Below are positions 32,701-42,400 of a stretch of DNA of 64,000 nucleotides, piece after piece. The stretch spans positions 41,042,873-41,106,872 of the forward strand of contig JAJLRJ010000008.1 of the NCBI GenBank assembly GCA_024195265.1. The letters are read 5' to 3'. The notes under the pieces were generated by a model, which saw nothing but the letters and a program-made list of their open reading frames with translations, was not told where the DNA came from and did no database searches. Within the stretch, counting starts at the first letter, position 1, and each line of letters starts with the position of its first letter. A program made the translations under genes and the position numbers. The stretch is from Dendrophyllia cribrosa. Taxonomy: Eukaryota; Cnidaria; Anthozoa; Scleractinia; Dendrophylliidae.

Positions 32701-35700
32701 AAACACAAAAATCAGCAATCATACCACACTCACTCACTCCTGAGGCCAAAATATATTGTTTTAGATGTGCGATCTTTTGGTGTGATTGGATCTCTATTAC
32801 CTATTACATAACTTCAATTGACAGTAAAGTAGCAATAGTTCAGCAACAGAATCATTTTATGACTAAAAAAAACATGGTTTGTGAGTGAAAAATACCAACA
32901 CTCTTTATAAGGCAGTTAAGCCCTCAGCCCTTTAGTTATAAGGCGAAGTCATGGACTATGGGCTGATTGTTATCTGCATTTCTTGACCACCACTCCTCCA
33001 TAAAACATATCAGTAATGATCTTTTAGGTTGAGAAAAGTATGTTCCTTACCTTGCATATTGAGAGGAACAAAGTGTGACCATACAGTTCTTTTCACAGCC
33101 TTGATCAAAAGGATTGTGGCCACTTCGAAACTTCCCTGTTACCTAGCACAAAAATAATTTCAACAACATCAAGCTTGCTGTCAGTAGTGTTTAACCTTAG
33201 TTTGTGAGACATTTCGTGGTAATTTTACATGAAGCATAGGTTCACAAGGAATCAAGGAATTGTAACATGGCTTGCTTGCTTGAATCTTGGTTGAAGAATT
33301 TTGCATGAAAATCAGTTTAATCTGCACATTTATCAGGCCATCACACTTGCCACTTACAAACATTTTACTAATAACATGTTGCACACTGTGCAATCATAGT
33401 ATAACTTATGACTGTCAGATCTGTCTTGCATGTAAGAGGTTACTCTGTGCCAGCACACAGATGTTCAATTTATTACAAGAGGAGGACCAAGTAGCCTTGG
33501 CTTCAAATGTTTGGTGTCCCTGTGATCCATGAGTATGGCAGAGATTTTGGTTTTTTGACTGCATAAGTTTAATTTTCTTACTTGTTCATTGGTTGTTCGT
33601 CCCATGGCAACAAGTCCCATATGGAATACTGTCAAGCCAACAACAGGAATGGATGCCAAGCCACATATCACCATGATTGCTATTCTGAATCATTAGTCAA
33701 GGTGATTCATCATAATCTAATTCATTATCATAATCTAATTTGTTATCATAATCTAATTCATTATCATAATCTAATTCATTATCATAATCTAATTTATTAT
33801 CAGAATCTAATTCATTATCATAATCTAATTCATTATCATAATCTAATTCATTATCATAATCTAATTCGTTATCATAATCTAATTCGTTATCATAATCTAA
33901 TTCATTATCAGAATCTAATTCATTATCAGAATTTAATTCGTTATCATAATCTAATTCGTTATCATAATCTAATTCATTATCAGAATCTAATTCGTTATCA
34001 TAATCTAATTCATTATCATAATCTAATTCGTTATCATAATCTAATTCATTATCATAATCTAATTCATTATCATAATCTAATTCATTATCATAATCTAATT
34101 CGTTATCATAATCAAATTCATTATCATAATCTAAGACTAAGGAAAACAAAAATCAAACTGGTTTGAAAAACAACAAAAATTGAACCACAACATAACCACA
34201 TTGTGGTTAGCGTGTCTGACTTTCAGCCTGAAGGTCGGTGGTTTGAGCCTGGTCTCTGCCGTTGTGTTGTTTCCTTAGACAAGAAACTTTGCTCCACATT
34301 GTCTCTCTCCACCCAGGTGGATAAATGGGTACCGACAACAAAATGCTGGGGGTAACCCTGCGATGGACTAGCATCCCATCCAGGGGGGAGTAGCAATACT
34401 CCTAGTTGCTTCATGCTACAGAAACCGGGTTAAGCTCCGGTCGTGTGGGCCATCCGTGGCTCGTGTGTGACTTTACCTTTTTACCTATTACCACATTGAG
34501 TCCCATTCTTGAAATTCCAGATGGAGGAAAAAAACTAGCTAACAGCTCCTGTTTCTGTAGCATTTAGGGACCATAACTGCGCTGATTGGTGGAAATATTT
34601 AATGGTCAGATGACATCAAGAACAAGCCCTCAGACAAAGGACATCAGGCTCCGGTTAATTAAAAGGTAGATAGCGCTATCCACCAGATAAATCACTATCC
34701 AGTGGATAACACAAAGGATTTTGTTAATACTCTTACACTGGATAGTGATTTATCCAATGGATAGCGCTATCTACCTTTTGAACAACCGGCTCCAGATGGG
34801 GAGAGGAGGGAGCAAGTATTATGTACAGGTGTACACTCCATATTGTACCTCCACTGCAAACATTTAATTACCGGTACGGTACTTTATTTAATCCGGCACC
34901 CTGACATTTTTAACTTTTTAGTTATTTCAGGGTGTTGGTACCCTTTAATTATTATATTTATATTTAATTAATCCTTGTAATTTATTTATTTTAACATCTC
35001 TGGGTACAATAAAGCTTTGTTTGTTGTTGTTTTGTTGTTGTTTGTTGTTGTTTTGTTGTTGTTGTTTGTTGTTGTTGTTGTTGTAACCTTGGACCATCTA
35101 AGAACCAGGCCAGGGATAACCCGGTTAAAAAAACACAATTGATTTAGGGATAATTACAATTTCAGCGACTTTAATCGTTTTTTTAAGGGATAAGGTACAA
35201 CCATCCTTCAAATATAAGGATAGAGGATAACCCAACACCTTCCCTCCAAACAGGGCCTCAAGAAAACCACAACTACTCTAAGAATCAACCCTTTCACTCC
35301 CAGAGTCAATTATGGAGACATGTAGTGTAGTTCTAACATTTGAGTCTGTCAATGAAATCCTATGGTGTGACCATTCAAATGAAACCTCTTCAGCAGTACT
35401 TTTGCATGGTACCATTTGTTCTAACTTTTGAGTCTGTGGACGTAATCCTATGGTGTGACCATTCAAATGAAACCTCTTCAGCAGTACTTTTGCATGGTAC
35501 CATTTGTTCTAACTTTTGAGACTGTTAATGAAATCCTATGGTGTGACCATTCAAATGAAACCTCTTCAGCAGTACTTTTGCATGGTACCATTTGTTCTAA
35601 CTTTTGAGTCTGTTGATGAAATCCTATGGTGTTACCATTTAAATGAAACCTCTTCAGCAGTACTTTTGCATGGTACCATTTATTCTAACTTTTGAGTCTG

Positions 35701-38700
35701 TCAATGAATCCTATGGTGTGACCATTCAAATGAAACCTCTTCGGCAGTACTTTTGCATGGTACCATTTGTTCTAACTTTTGAGTCTGTGGATGAAATCCT
35801 ATGGTGTGACCATTCAAATGAAACCTCTTCGGCAGTACTTTTGCATGGTACCATTTGTTCTAACTTTTGAGTCTGTTGATGAAATCCTATGGTGTGACCA
35901 TTCAAATGACACCCCTTTAACAGCACTTTTGCATGGTACCATTTGTTTTTCAATATTTTCAATATTTCTATTTTTTGGCACTCCTGGGAGTTAAAGGGTT
36001 AATCTTCGGCCACTGTTATCAGGAATTTGTTTTGCAAAAAGGATACGGAACAGCTGAATCCTTGATGTGGTCTGATTGTTCAAGAACAAACACCAAACAG
36101 AATATAAAGACCGATATAATGTGAATGGAGAGTGAAAAAACGAAGAAAAAGAAGTATCTATAATTTCTCCTGCCAATACAGTTATCCACCCAAGGACAGT
36201 GATGATCAAAATTCTGAAACAAGAAAGAGAACATGGAAAATAAATACATTCAAACCTCAGCTAACGGACACCTCCCATAAGTCGTGGTCCCAGCCACATA
36301 CAAACACTACATTTTTAAAAAAAACCCATAAGTGGACTTTGAAGTGGACACCTCTCTTAAGCGGACCCTTTTTCCTGTCCCAGCCACATACAAACACTAC
36401 ATTTAAAAAGAAAACCATAAGTGGACACCTCTCCTAAAGTGCCCCTGCGATCAAGCAGCCTTCTATTGTGTATACTAAAATGCACATATTTAACACCTAA
36501 TTTTCCAGGCATTGAGATAGGATTCAGAAAAAAATTGCAAAATTGTGCAGCATTTTCAGGGCAGATTATGTGGCAAAGGAAATCTATTATGCAGCAGATT
36601 GGGTGATTTTTTTTGTGCACTAATTTAAACCTATTTTTGACAGTTTTAAGAACAAAAAATGGTATCTTTATTCTGTCCCCAAAAGTGACTAACCATAACT
36701 ATATACAGCGTACTGTTATTATAACAGTCTAAGATAAAGCTAAGAAATTGTCCGAGATAATAACCTGGCAAGTTGAAAGTAAGAATCTTACCTCGATACA
36801 ATTGTTACAAATACTACAGTGTGAGCAGCGGGGTGGTCTATAAAACTTGCAAGTGTCGCACCATTTCATACGAACTGTAATACCATTAATATCAACATTC
36901 TTGTACAGTGGAACTCTAAAATCATCCTCATTCTCCGTAGTCGACACTTCTGTTGAAAAAAAAGAAGCCGGCTTATTTAGATGGGTGTATTGAGTGTCTA
37001 TGTCATCATTAATGATTTATTCTCACTGAGCAAATTCACTTCATATCTTCCTTTTAGTGTTCTACAAGCATTTCCTGTTGGACAATAATGTGGGTAATTT
37101 TCTACTGGCTGAGTACACACTGCTGGGGGCCTGGGCAAGGGTCATGTGACCTAAAAGGCGGGCAATTGCTTTTGTTGTGTCCGCAATAACTGACCTTCCC
37201 ACCCACCCACGCTAAGACTTCAGTTTAAATTTAATGTGCAACCTTGTAATTTTGTTAGTGCCCCTGCTTGTTAGGGTTATAATAATTGTGTACAATTTAA
37301 TGAGTTTAAAATAAAGGACAGGCTGCGGTGGTCAGCTTGGCATGGCTACCAGTGGTGTGTGAGAATTAGTATTAATTTGGGACAGTTTTGATGCAAAAGG
37401 AGGAGATTATCCAGTCATGTAAATATATAAGGTTAAGCTATACGGGTATATACAGTATGTGCTGCTATGAACGGTATGGTTTTCAAACAGTTTAGTCTGG
37501 GATGAGGTATAGAAATCAGAGAGTTTTGGTGTAGAATAGGGTATCATTTGCTGAGAAACTGATCAGCTGTAGGAAATGAAAATAGCAAGTATGGGATAGG
37601 GTAGGGATTTTTATGTCCAGTCTTGAACAGGATTGCAAAATGCAACTGGTAATTTTCCCGGTGTCACACCACCACTCAAAAATGTACCAAGAACCCCCCC
37701 CCCCCCCCCCCCCCCCAAAGGCATTAATTTCTGTTTGTCCATTCAATATGAATAAGCAACCTTTTTGCTAAACATTCTGTGATGAAAATGGAAAGGAGTT
37801 GCACAGAACTTTGCAAAACATTATAAAGGTGTTGCACAAGTGCAAATGTAAAATGGATTGTTTACTTTTCGAAATGCTCTTTATCAAAGAACTAAAACCC
37901 AAACTTAACAGTCAGACTTGAACCACACTAAATCACTTGTTTAGCTGGATATTTGCAAGATATTTTTTTAAAGACATTTTACCATTTACATGTATTTATT
38001 GACAAGGTGTCAACTTATCATTTACACCTTTTATCATTTTTATTATCACTTTCATCACTATATATTCACATACTAATTTTTGTAGTTTTATTTAAATGCT
38101 AAAATGATCTTGAAGAGATTGAAACATTGTTCTTATTTTTTTAATGCTGTCTTTTGTAAAAAAAAAAGACTATTTAATAAGGACTGTAATTTTGAAGGGG
38201 CCTTTAAATGAGAGAAAACATTTCAAGAAAATAATAGTATTATGTATTTACTTAGCATATTACTCATAATTTGTTTGACAATTTCTGGTATTTAGTGAAT
38301 CTGCAGATTGTTGAACGTTGCAGTTAATCATTCTGGTCCCAAGATAAACAAAGATTTAAGACATTTTCAGATGATCACCATCTTTAATCTCACAGTTACT
38401 TGCCTATTAAATTTGTTAAATTGGTTGAGAGAATTTAGGCATCAATCAATACTCAATACGCATATACACTTTGTCAATATTTATCTCTTGATTCACATAT
38501 TTTTCCTTGAGTAATTTAATTTCCAGAATGTTAATTCTGGATGACACGATGTTTTTGTTACGTTTCACCACAACGATGAGATTTTGTAAACAATTTCCTT
38601 TAAGCAAATTTTCGTTCAGTAAGATGGACGGAAGAACCGAGAAGAATACACAAAGCAAAAAGGTGGAAGACACAGCTGCCAAAATTTTTTCACTGCAACT

Positions 38701-39248
38701 TTAAATTTTATCCGACTCAAGTCTAACTTTCCTGCGATAAGAGCGATTATACGAGGGTTACTTCGAAGATCCACTCTTCATAACATTCTTAAATGACGTT
38801 TTTTATGACCAAGGCTCAATTAATTGTGGTTAACATGATCTTAAGCGGTTGTCTTAAAAGATGTCTAGATATAAGGATCTAGAATGTATAATTAACAAAA
38901 GTTATTTTGCGGATCGACCCTACCTCTCGGGATTATGCCGGGATCTTTGAACGAAGCATTCGCAAAACTGGCCAAGACTATCACAGTCAGGATTCCCTCA
39001 TATACAGGAATAACAATTGAATATTCCTTTGTTAATTGAGGACATCTGAAACCCAAAAAAAACGCAGTAAGCAGTGATGCAAGTTTTCCATCGGCGTGGG
39101 CATGATGAGTTCGAAACACGAAAAATGACAACCCGCCAGCTTACACGAAGACGAAAAAGAGAGCTGTGGTTCCCACAAGGAGGACCGCCGCACATATTAT
39201 AGGCACTTGCTGTGAAGTTAGTTTCTTACAAGGCCGAGAGCGGGACAT
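29792..39248 (-). CDS. ZDHHC5/8: DHHC palmitoyltransferase, ZDHHC5/ZDHHC8 ortholog (8 coding exons)
   Basis: DHHC enzymes transfer palmitate to cysteines of target proteins; the 5/8 group acts mainly at the plasma membrane. Exons in gene order: 39145-39248, 38924-39045, 36792-36949, 36047-36213, 33582-33684, 33051-33142, 31624-31828, 29792-29971, total 1131 nt (376 codons plus stop). Visible parts: TM1 near residues 15-35, TM2 just after, DPGIIPR, the Cys-rich zinc-binding stretch [20 protein letters not shown], catalytic DHHC at 131-134 in [22 protein letters not shown]3, TM4, the TTNE form of the TTxE motif, and a Lys/Glu-rich tail. The C-terminus HEVTV is a class II PDZ ligand, like EISV of ZDHHC5. 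The protein is about half the vertebrate length because the tail is short. The exon 4 donor (GTATCC) and exon 7 donor (GTGGGG) are weak, though both keep frame. Confidence 0.92.
29990..30141 (-). mobile_element. Single-unit copy of the CCCTTTCACTCCCAGAG element
   Basis: On the minus strand it starts TTAACCCTTTCACC, holds one satellite unit and ends GGTACCATTTGTTTTTCAAT, the same two ends as the seven-unit element at 35285-36002. It begins about 20-26 bp from the acceptor of the last ZDHHC5/8 exon. Confidence 0.7.
30760..31277. mobile_element. Element with CTACCTTATTATAGGAAATTAA ends
   Basis: The ends CTACCTTATGATAGGAAATT and AATTTCCTATAATAAGGTAG are inverted. The interior repeats GCGTTAATTT in both orientations at least eight times. 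A fragment of the family is at 43995-44090. Confidence 0.8.
31301..31623. mobile_element. MITE bounded by G-run and C-run, TACCCCGTTCTAG repeats
   Basis: The left end (18 G)TACTCCCCCAAA mirrors the right end GTA(15 C). Subterminal GGGTATGTGCCG and CGGCACATACCC are inverted, and CTAGAACGGGGTAT occurs several times. Its right edge coincides with the 3' end of ZDHHC5/8 exon 7. Confidence 0.75.
31885..32120 (+). mobile_element. tRNA-derived SINE copy
   Basis: Shares AAAATGCTGGGGGT(A/G)ACC, TGGACTAGCATCCCATCCAG and GGGTTAAGC(C/T)C(C/T)GGTCG with the copy at 34195-34490. The tRNA-like head is decayed. It lies about 55 bp before exon 7 of ZDHHC5/8, antisense to the gene. Confidence 0.7.
32128..32395. 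mobile_element. MITE with GCAGGCGT ends, copy 2
   Basis: The left end GTAGCAGGCGTCGGGGAGAG and right end CCATTTACACCTGCCACGCA are inverted. Related to 24519-24832 in opposite orientation. Confidence 0.65.
33706..34137 (+). repeat. 18-bp minisatellite, 24 units
   Basis: ATTCATTATCATAATCTA and close variants repeat about 24 times with no length change. Because 18 is a multiple of three it is open on both strands (YHNLIH plus, DYDNEL minus). The array ends about 22 bp from the acceptor of ZDHHC5/8 exon 5, inside intron 4. No evidence that it is coding. Confidence 0.95.
34195..34490 (+). mobile_element. tRNA-derived SINE copy (best preserved)
   Basis: The head GTGGTTAGCGTGTCTGACTT and the B-box-like GGTTTGAGCC give a Pol III promoter. 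The body shared with 31885-32120 and, reversed, 42735-42890 follows, e.g. ACTAGCATCCCATCCAGGGG. Lies in ZDHHC5/8 intron 4. Confidence 0.8.
34651..34789. mobile_element. Palindromic MITE, GGATAGCGCTATCCACC family, copy 1
   Basis: CCGGTT...AAAAGGTAGATAGCGCTATC on the left is mirrored by GATAGCGCTATCTACCTTTT...AACCGG on the right. A second copy is at 55386-55530. Confidence 0.85.
34870..35090 (+). mobile_element. Retroelement 3' end with (GTT)n tail
   Basis: GGCACCCTGACATTTTTAAC ... TCTCTGGGTACAATAAAGCT leads into a long (TTGTTG)n tract at 35018-35082. This is the form of a 5'-truncated non-LTR element; no ORF remains. Confidence 0.6.
35285..36002 (+). mobile_element. TTAA-type element carrying seven 88-bp satellite units
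   Basis: The left end (TCAA)CCCTTTCACTCCCAG and right end CTGGGAGTTAAAGGG(TTAA) are inverted; the left TTAA is mutated. Inside are seven head-to-tail units of 87-89 bp with core TATGGTGTGACCATTCAAAT and CAGTACTTTTGCATGGTACC. Single-unit relatives are at 11265, 14270 and 29990. The right edge is 45 bp from the donor of ZDHHC5/8 exon 4. Confidence 0.85.
37694..37716 (+). repeat. Poly-C tract
   Basis: 23 consecutive C after CCAAGAA, preceded by a degenerate relative of the 31301-31623 element. Confidence 0.85.
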
Positions 39249-39465
39249 GTTTTCATCTTTTCGTTCCCTTTTCCCGGCCCTATCTGCAATTTTTTTTCGT
39301 AGAACACCAAGCTTAACAGTGAGCATGCGTCGAATTACAGTGACCTGTCAGCGGTTTTCCGTTGTAATGCTAATGTAGTTTCCTGTTTGTAATGATTCTG
39401 AACGATTTTTTCTCGTGTTTTAACACTTTTGAATTCTTTTTTGGACAAGAAACTCAGCATTCACA
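39249..39465. promoter_or_regulatory. Shared divergent promoter between ZDHHC5/8 and FBXW8
   Basis: Only 217 bp separate the two start codons, so both genes must share this promoter region. No TATA box lies at a convincing distance. Bidirectional use is inferred from position. Confidence 0.6.
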
Positions 39466-42400
39466 ATGGATCCAGCTGGTGATAGTGCAGATCTTCAATT
39501 GTTTCGTCACAAATGGAAACATGAACTAAGAAAAAATGCAAAAACACGCACTCAAAGCGACAGAGATAACCAAGAAAATTATCAAGACACCCACAAAAGG
39601 AACATTCTAGGAGTTTTCCGCCGTTTTGGAGAGGAAGTGCGTCAGTTTGATAATGATTTAGCAGATCAAGTTGATCCTTTGGAATTTGTAAGCGAAAAAT
39701 CCGGAAATGCTGGGGAATCGAATCAGATTCCGGATAAGAAATCGACTTCAGACACTGAAATTGTCCTGTTAAGTTTACCACAACCTTCAACTATCAGTGA
39801 ACAAAGTACTTCTTTTAGTGATTATAAAATCCAAGGAGTAGAAACAAATTGTACTAAAAACAGGGAAAAGAGTCTTCTTGATCAGCTGATTGAAGACATC
39901 GATGAAATGACAAGTATTGCCTTCTTTGATCTGAGTTTGCCCAGAGAGGTGGGGGTACAAATATTCTCTCACCTTGAATTTAACGACTTATGTGCTTGTG
40001 CGCAAGTGAGCAAGTCTTGGAAAGTTTTGGCAGAAGATGAACTTATATGGTATCGTGTAGGGTGTCGGTTAGGGTACGTTCAAAGGAGAAACTGTGCCGC
40101 AGTAGACAGAGAAAATTGGAAGACTATTGTTCAACGTAGGATGTTAGAGGAGAGAGGCTTGAGAAAGAATTGGAAGGAAAGGATTTGCAAAGTATCCAGT
40201 TTGGAATTTGAAAGAGGTAAAACACCTGTTACCACGGTCAGGGGAGAGGAGGCGACAACTCTTACAAGTGCTGTTTGGGTCTTGCTGTGTACTAATGAAG
40301 GTCGTCCCGTCATCCTTCGGATTTTTTTTTTGATAAAGTTCCCGCCAAAATTCAACCCTCTCGAGATAGCCCTTGTCAAGAATGTGAAAATTGCTGATCA
40401 CATAGTTCAGAGAAGTGTGTGAAAATATTCAAAACTGATACAGCATACACATACTTGACATAAATCATTTCCTTATATTCCATGCTCAACCTGAAAAACA
40501 TCCCAAAATCAAAATGTGTTCGATATCCCAAATATTTCTGCAATACCTCAAAATTTCTTGAGTCTCCCAATTCCCGGCAATAGCTTCAGGTTCCTGGGGA
40601 AAAAATTGCTGTTATTCTGAAACAGGTGTTCTTAGAAATTTTGAATTTTGCACATGCTAACGAGGCCAATAGGGCTGATTAGCATGAATATACCGGTAAA
40701 AAAATAAGGTGTATGTCCTCATAAGAGATCATCCTTGGCACATGAAAAATAGTTGCTTGCAAGAGTCTTCATACAGCATTTTGACAAAGAAAAAAAGTTT
40801 CAAACAGGAATTAATAAAGAATTGATCACTGAAGAGTGATGTTTACTTACAAGAGTGTTTGCTCAGAGATTCCAACCCTCCCGATTTGATCGGGAGTCTC
40901 CCAATTTGATGTCTTGCCTCCCACTCTCCCAAGTTTTACCAAATTCTCTTGATTTATTATAAAATTCTGAAAACTAAGGAAAAATTGCTAATCTTTAGGA
41001 TTTTTTTGCAACCCTAAACGAGACCTTGACGGCTATACGTAAGCGTTTTGCCCAGAACACCCTAAGTGAGACCAAAATTTGACATTTACACCCCTAAGCG
41101 AGATGATGAGCATCCCCGCCCCTTTAATTTCATATGGAAGTCTCCCCAAGTGAATCAGGCTGGAATGATGTCAAAATGCAGGAAATGGCACTTGACAGAA
41201 CCTAAATTTGACATTCAGGATAGTGCCTCTGGTACTAATGATTACTCTCTATTTTCCATGACATGGGGTTGGAATCTCTGTCAGATGCAACTACATTTGA
41301 AAAAAGTTGTTAAACTTGTTATATCTTATTTGCTTGACAGGTGGAAGCCTTTGTGCAGTGTCTGTTCATGACAATTTCATATGTTCAGGCTACTCCAGTG
41401 GAGCTGTTGTCATTTGGGAAGGAGACAGAGAAAATATCTCAAGCTACAGAGAACTGACAACAATGGCAAATCCTCAAGGACATAAGCCTCAAGTCACATC
41501 CACTGCTGTTCACAGCACTTTATGTGCTGCTGGATTTGACAATGGTAACAGCTAAGTTCCTTTTAATGCTGTTGAGGTAACATGTACCCTCAACCCCATC
41601 CCTCCCCTCCCCCCCCCCCCCCCCCCCTACAAAACCTGACCCTACCCTTCTCCATCATCTTGATCTATCCAAGTAAAGTTATACTCCCCTTTTTACTACT
41701 TTTAATGACAAGTATTCTTAGTTTTGTCCAATTAAAATCTTTAGTTGAAAACAAGAGAAGAGTGGCAGTGAAGAAATATAGTCAAACCTACGAGTCCATA
41801 TGCGATGAACCACCTTTTGTAAGCGACCACTTCTCCCAAGTGACCACTTTTCGAAATTATAACAGGATTTTTCCAGTTCAATCACTATAGTCATAACCTG
41901 TTGTTAGCGACCACCTCTCACAAGCAAACACAACCACTTACAACAATGGTGATTAGAATTTTTCTATTGTTTTTAACCTCTGGTAAGGGACCACTCTGAC
42001 ATATTTAATAATTGTCACCACAGACAGAAAACAATACAATTCCAATAAAATGAAAATTTTGTCCCTTGAATCAAAACCTCTATAATTATGATAAAATATT
42101 TTGTGCTGATAGGTGCTGTGTGCCTGAAATAAATCCTAAAGTGTGATAATTCAAACAAAAGCTCTTCAACAATGGTTCTGCTTGTTTTTCAGTATTATAT
42201 AAAATGAATTTTTTTTCTTGAATTTTCGTTTTTGCCTCTTTTGCCTTTAATTTAAGTCCCCCCACCCCTTACTTACAGTTTTTGACAGATATTGACAGAC
42301 ATGTCATTTCATGCGATAGGTGATGTTTACACTTGGCACACAAGCCTAAGCTCAACAGCTTTGTGTCACTGTCGTTGTGAAGGATCTGTAAAGAGTGTTT

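Noticed and set aside
33706..34137. CRISPR-like regular array
   Set aside because: Units are contiguous without spacers and the host is an animal; it is a minisatellite.
33697..34149. 150-residue acidic DYDNEL repeat ORF (minus strand)
   Set aside because: Same minisatellite; it stops just before ZDHHC exon 5 and lies in an intron.
33582..34166. 194-residue ORF rich in YHNLIH repeats (plus strand)
   Set aside because: It is the translation of the 18-bp minisatellite; the opposite strand is equally open, so the open frame follows from the unit length.
40217..40422. Continuation of FBXW8 exon 1 as a 318-residue ORF
   Set aside because: The GTAAAA donor at 40217 and the matching phase of exon 2 show that this part is intron.
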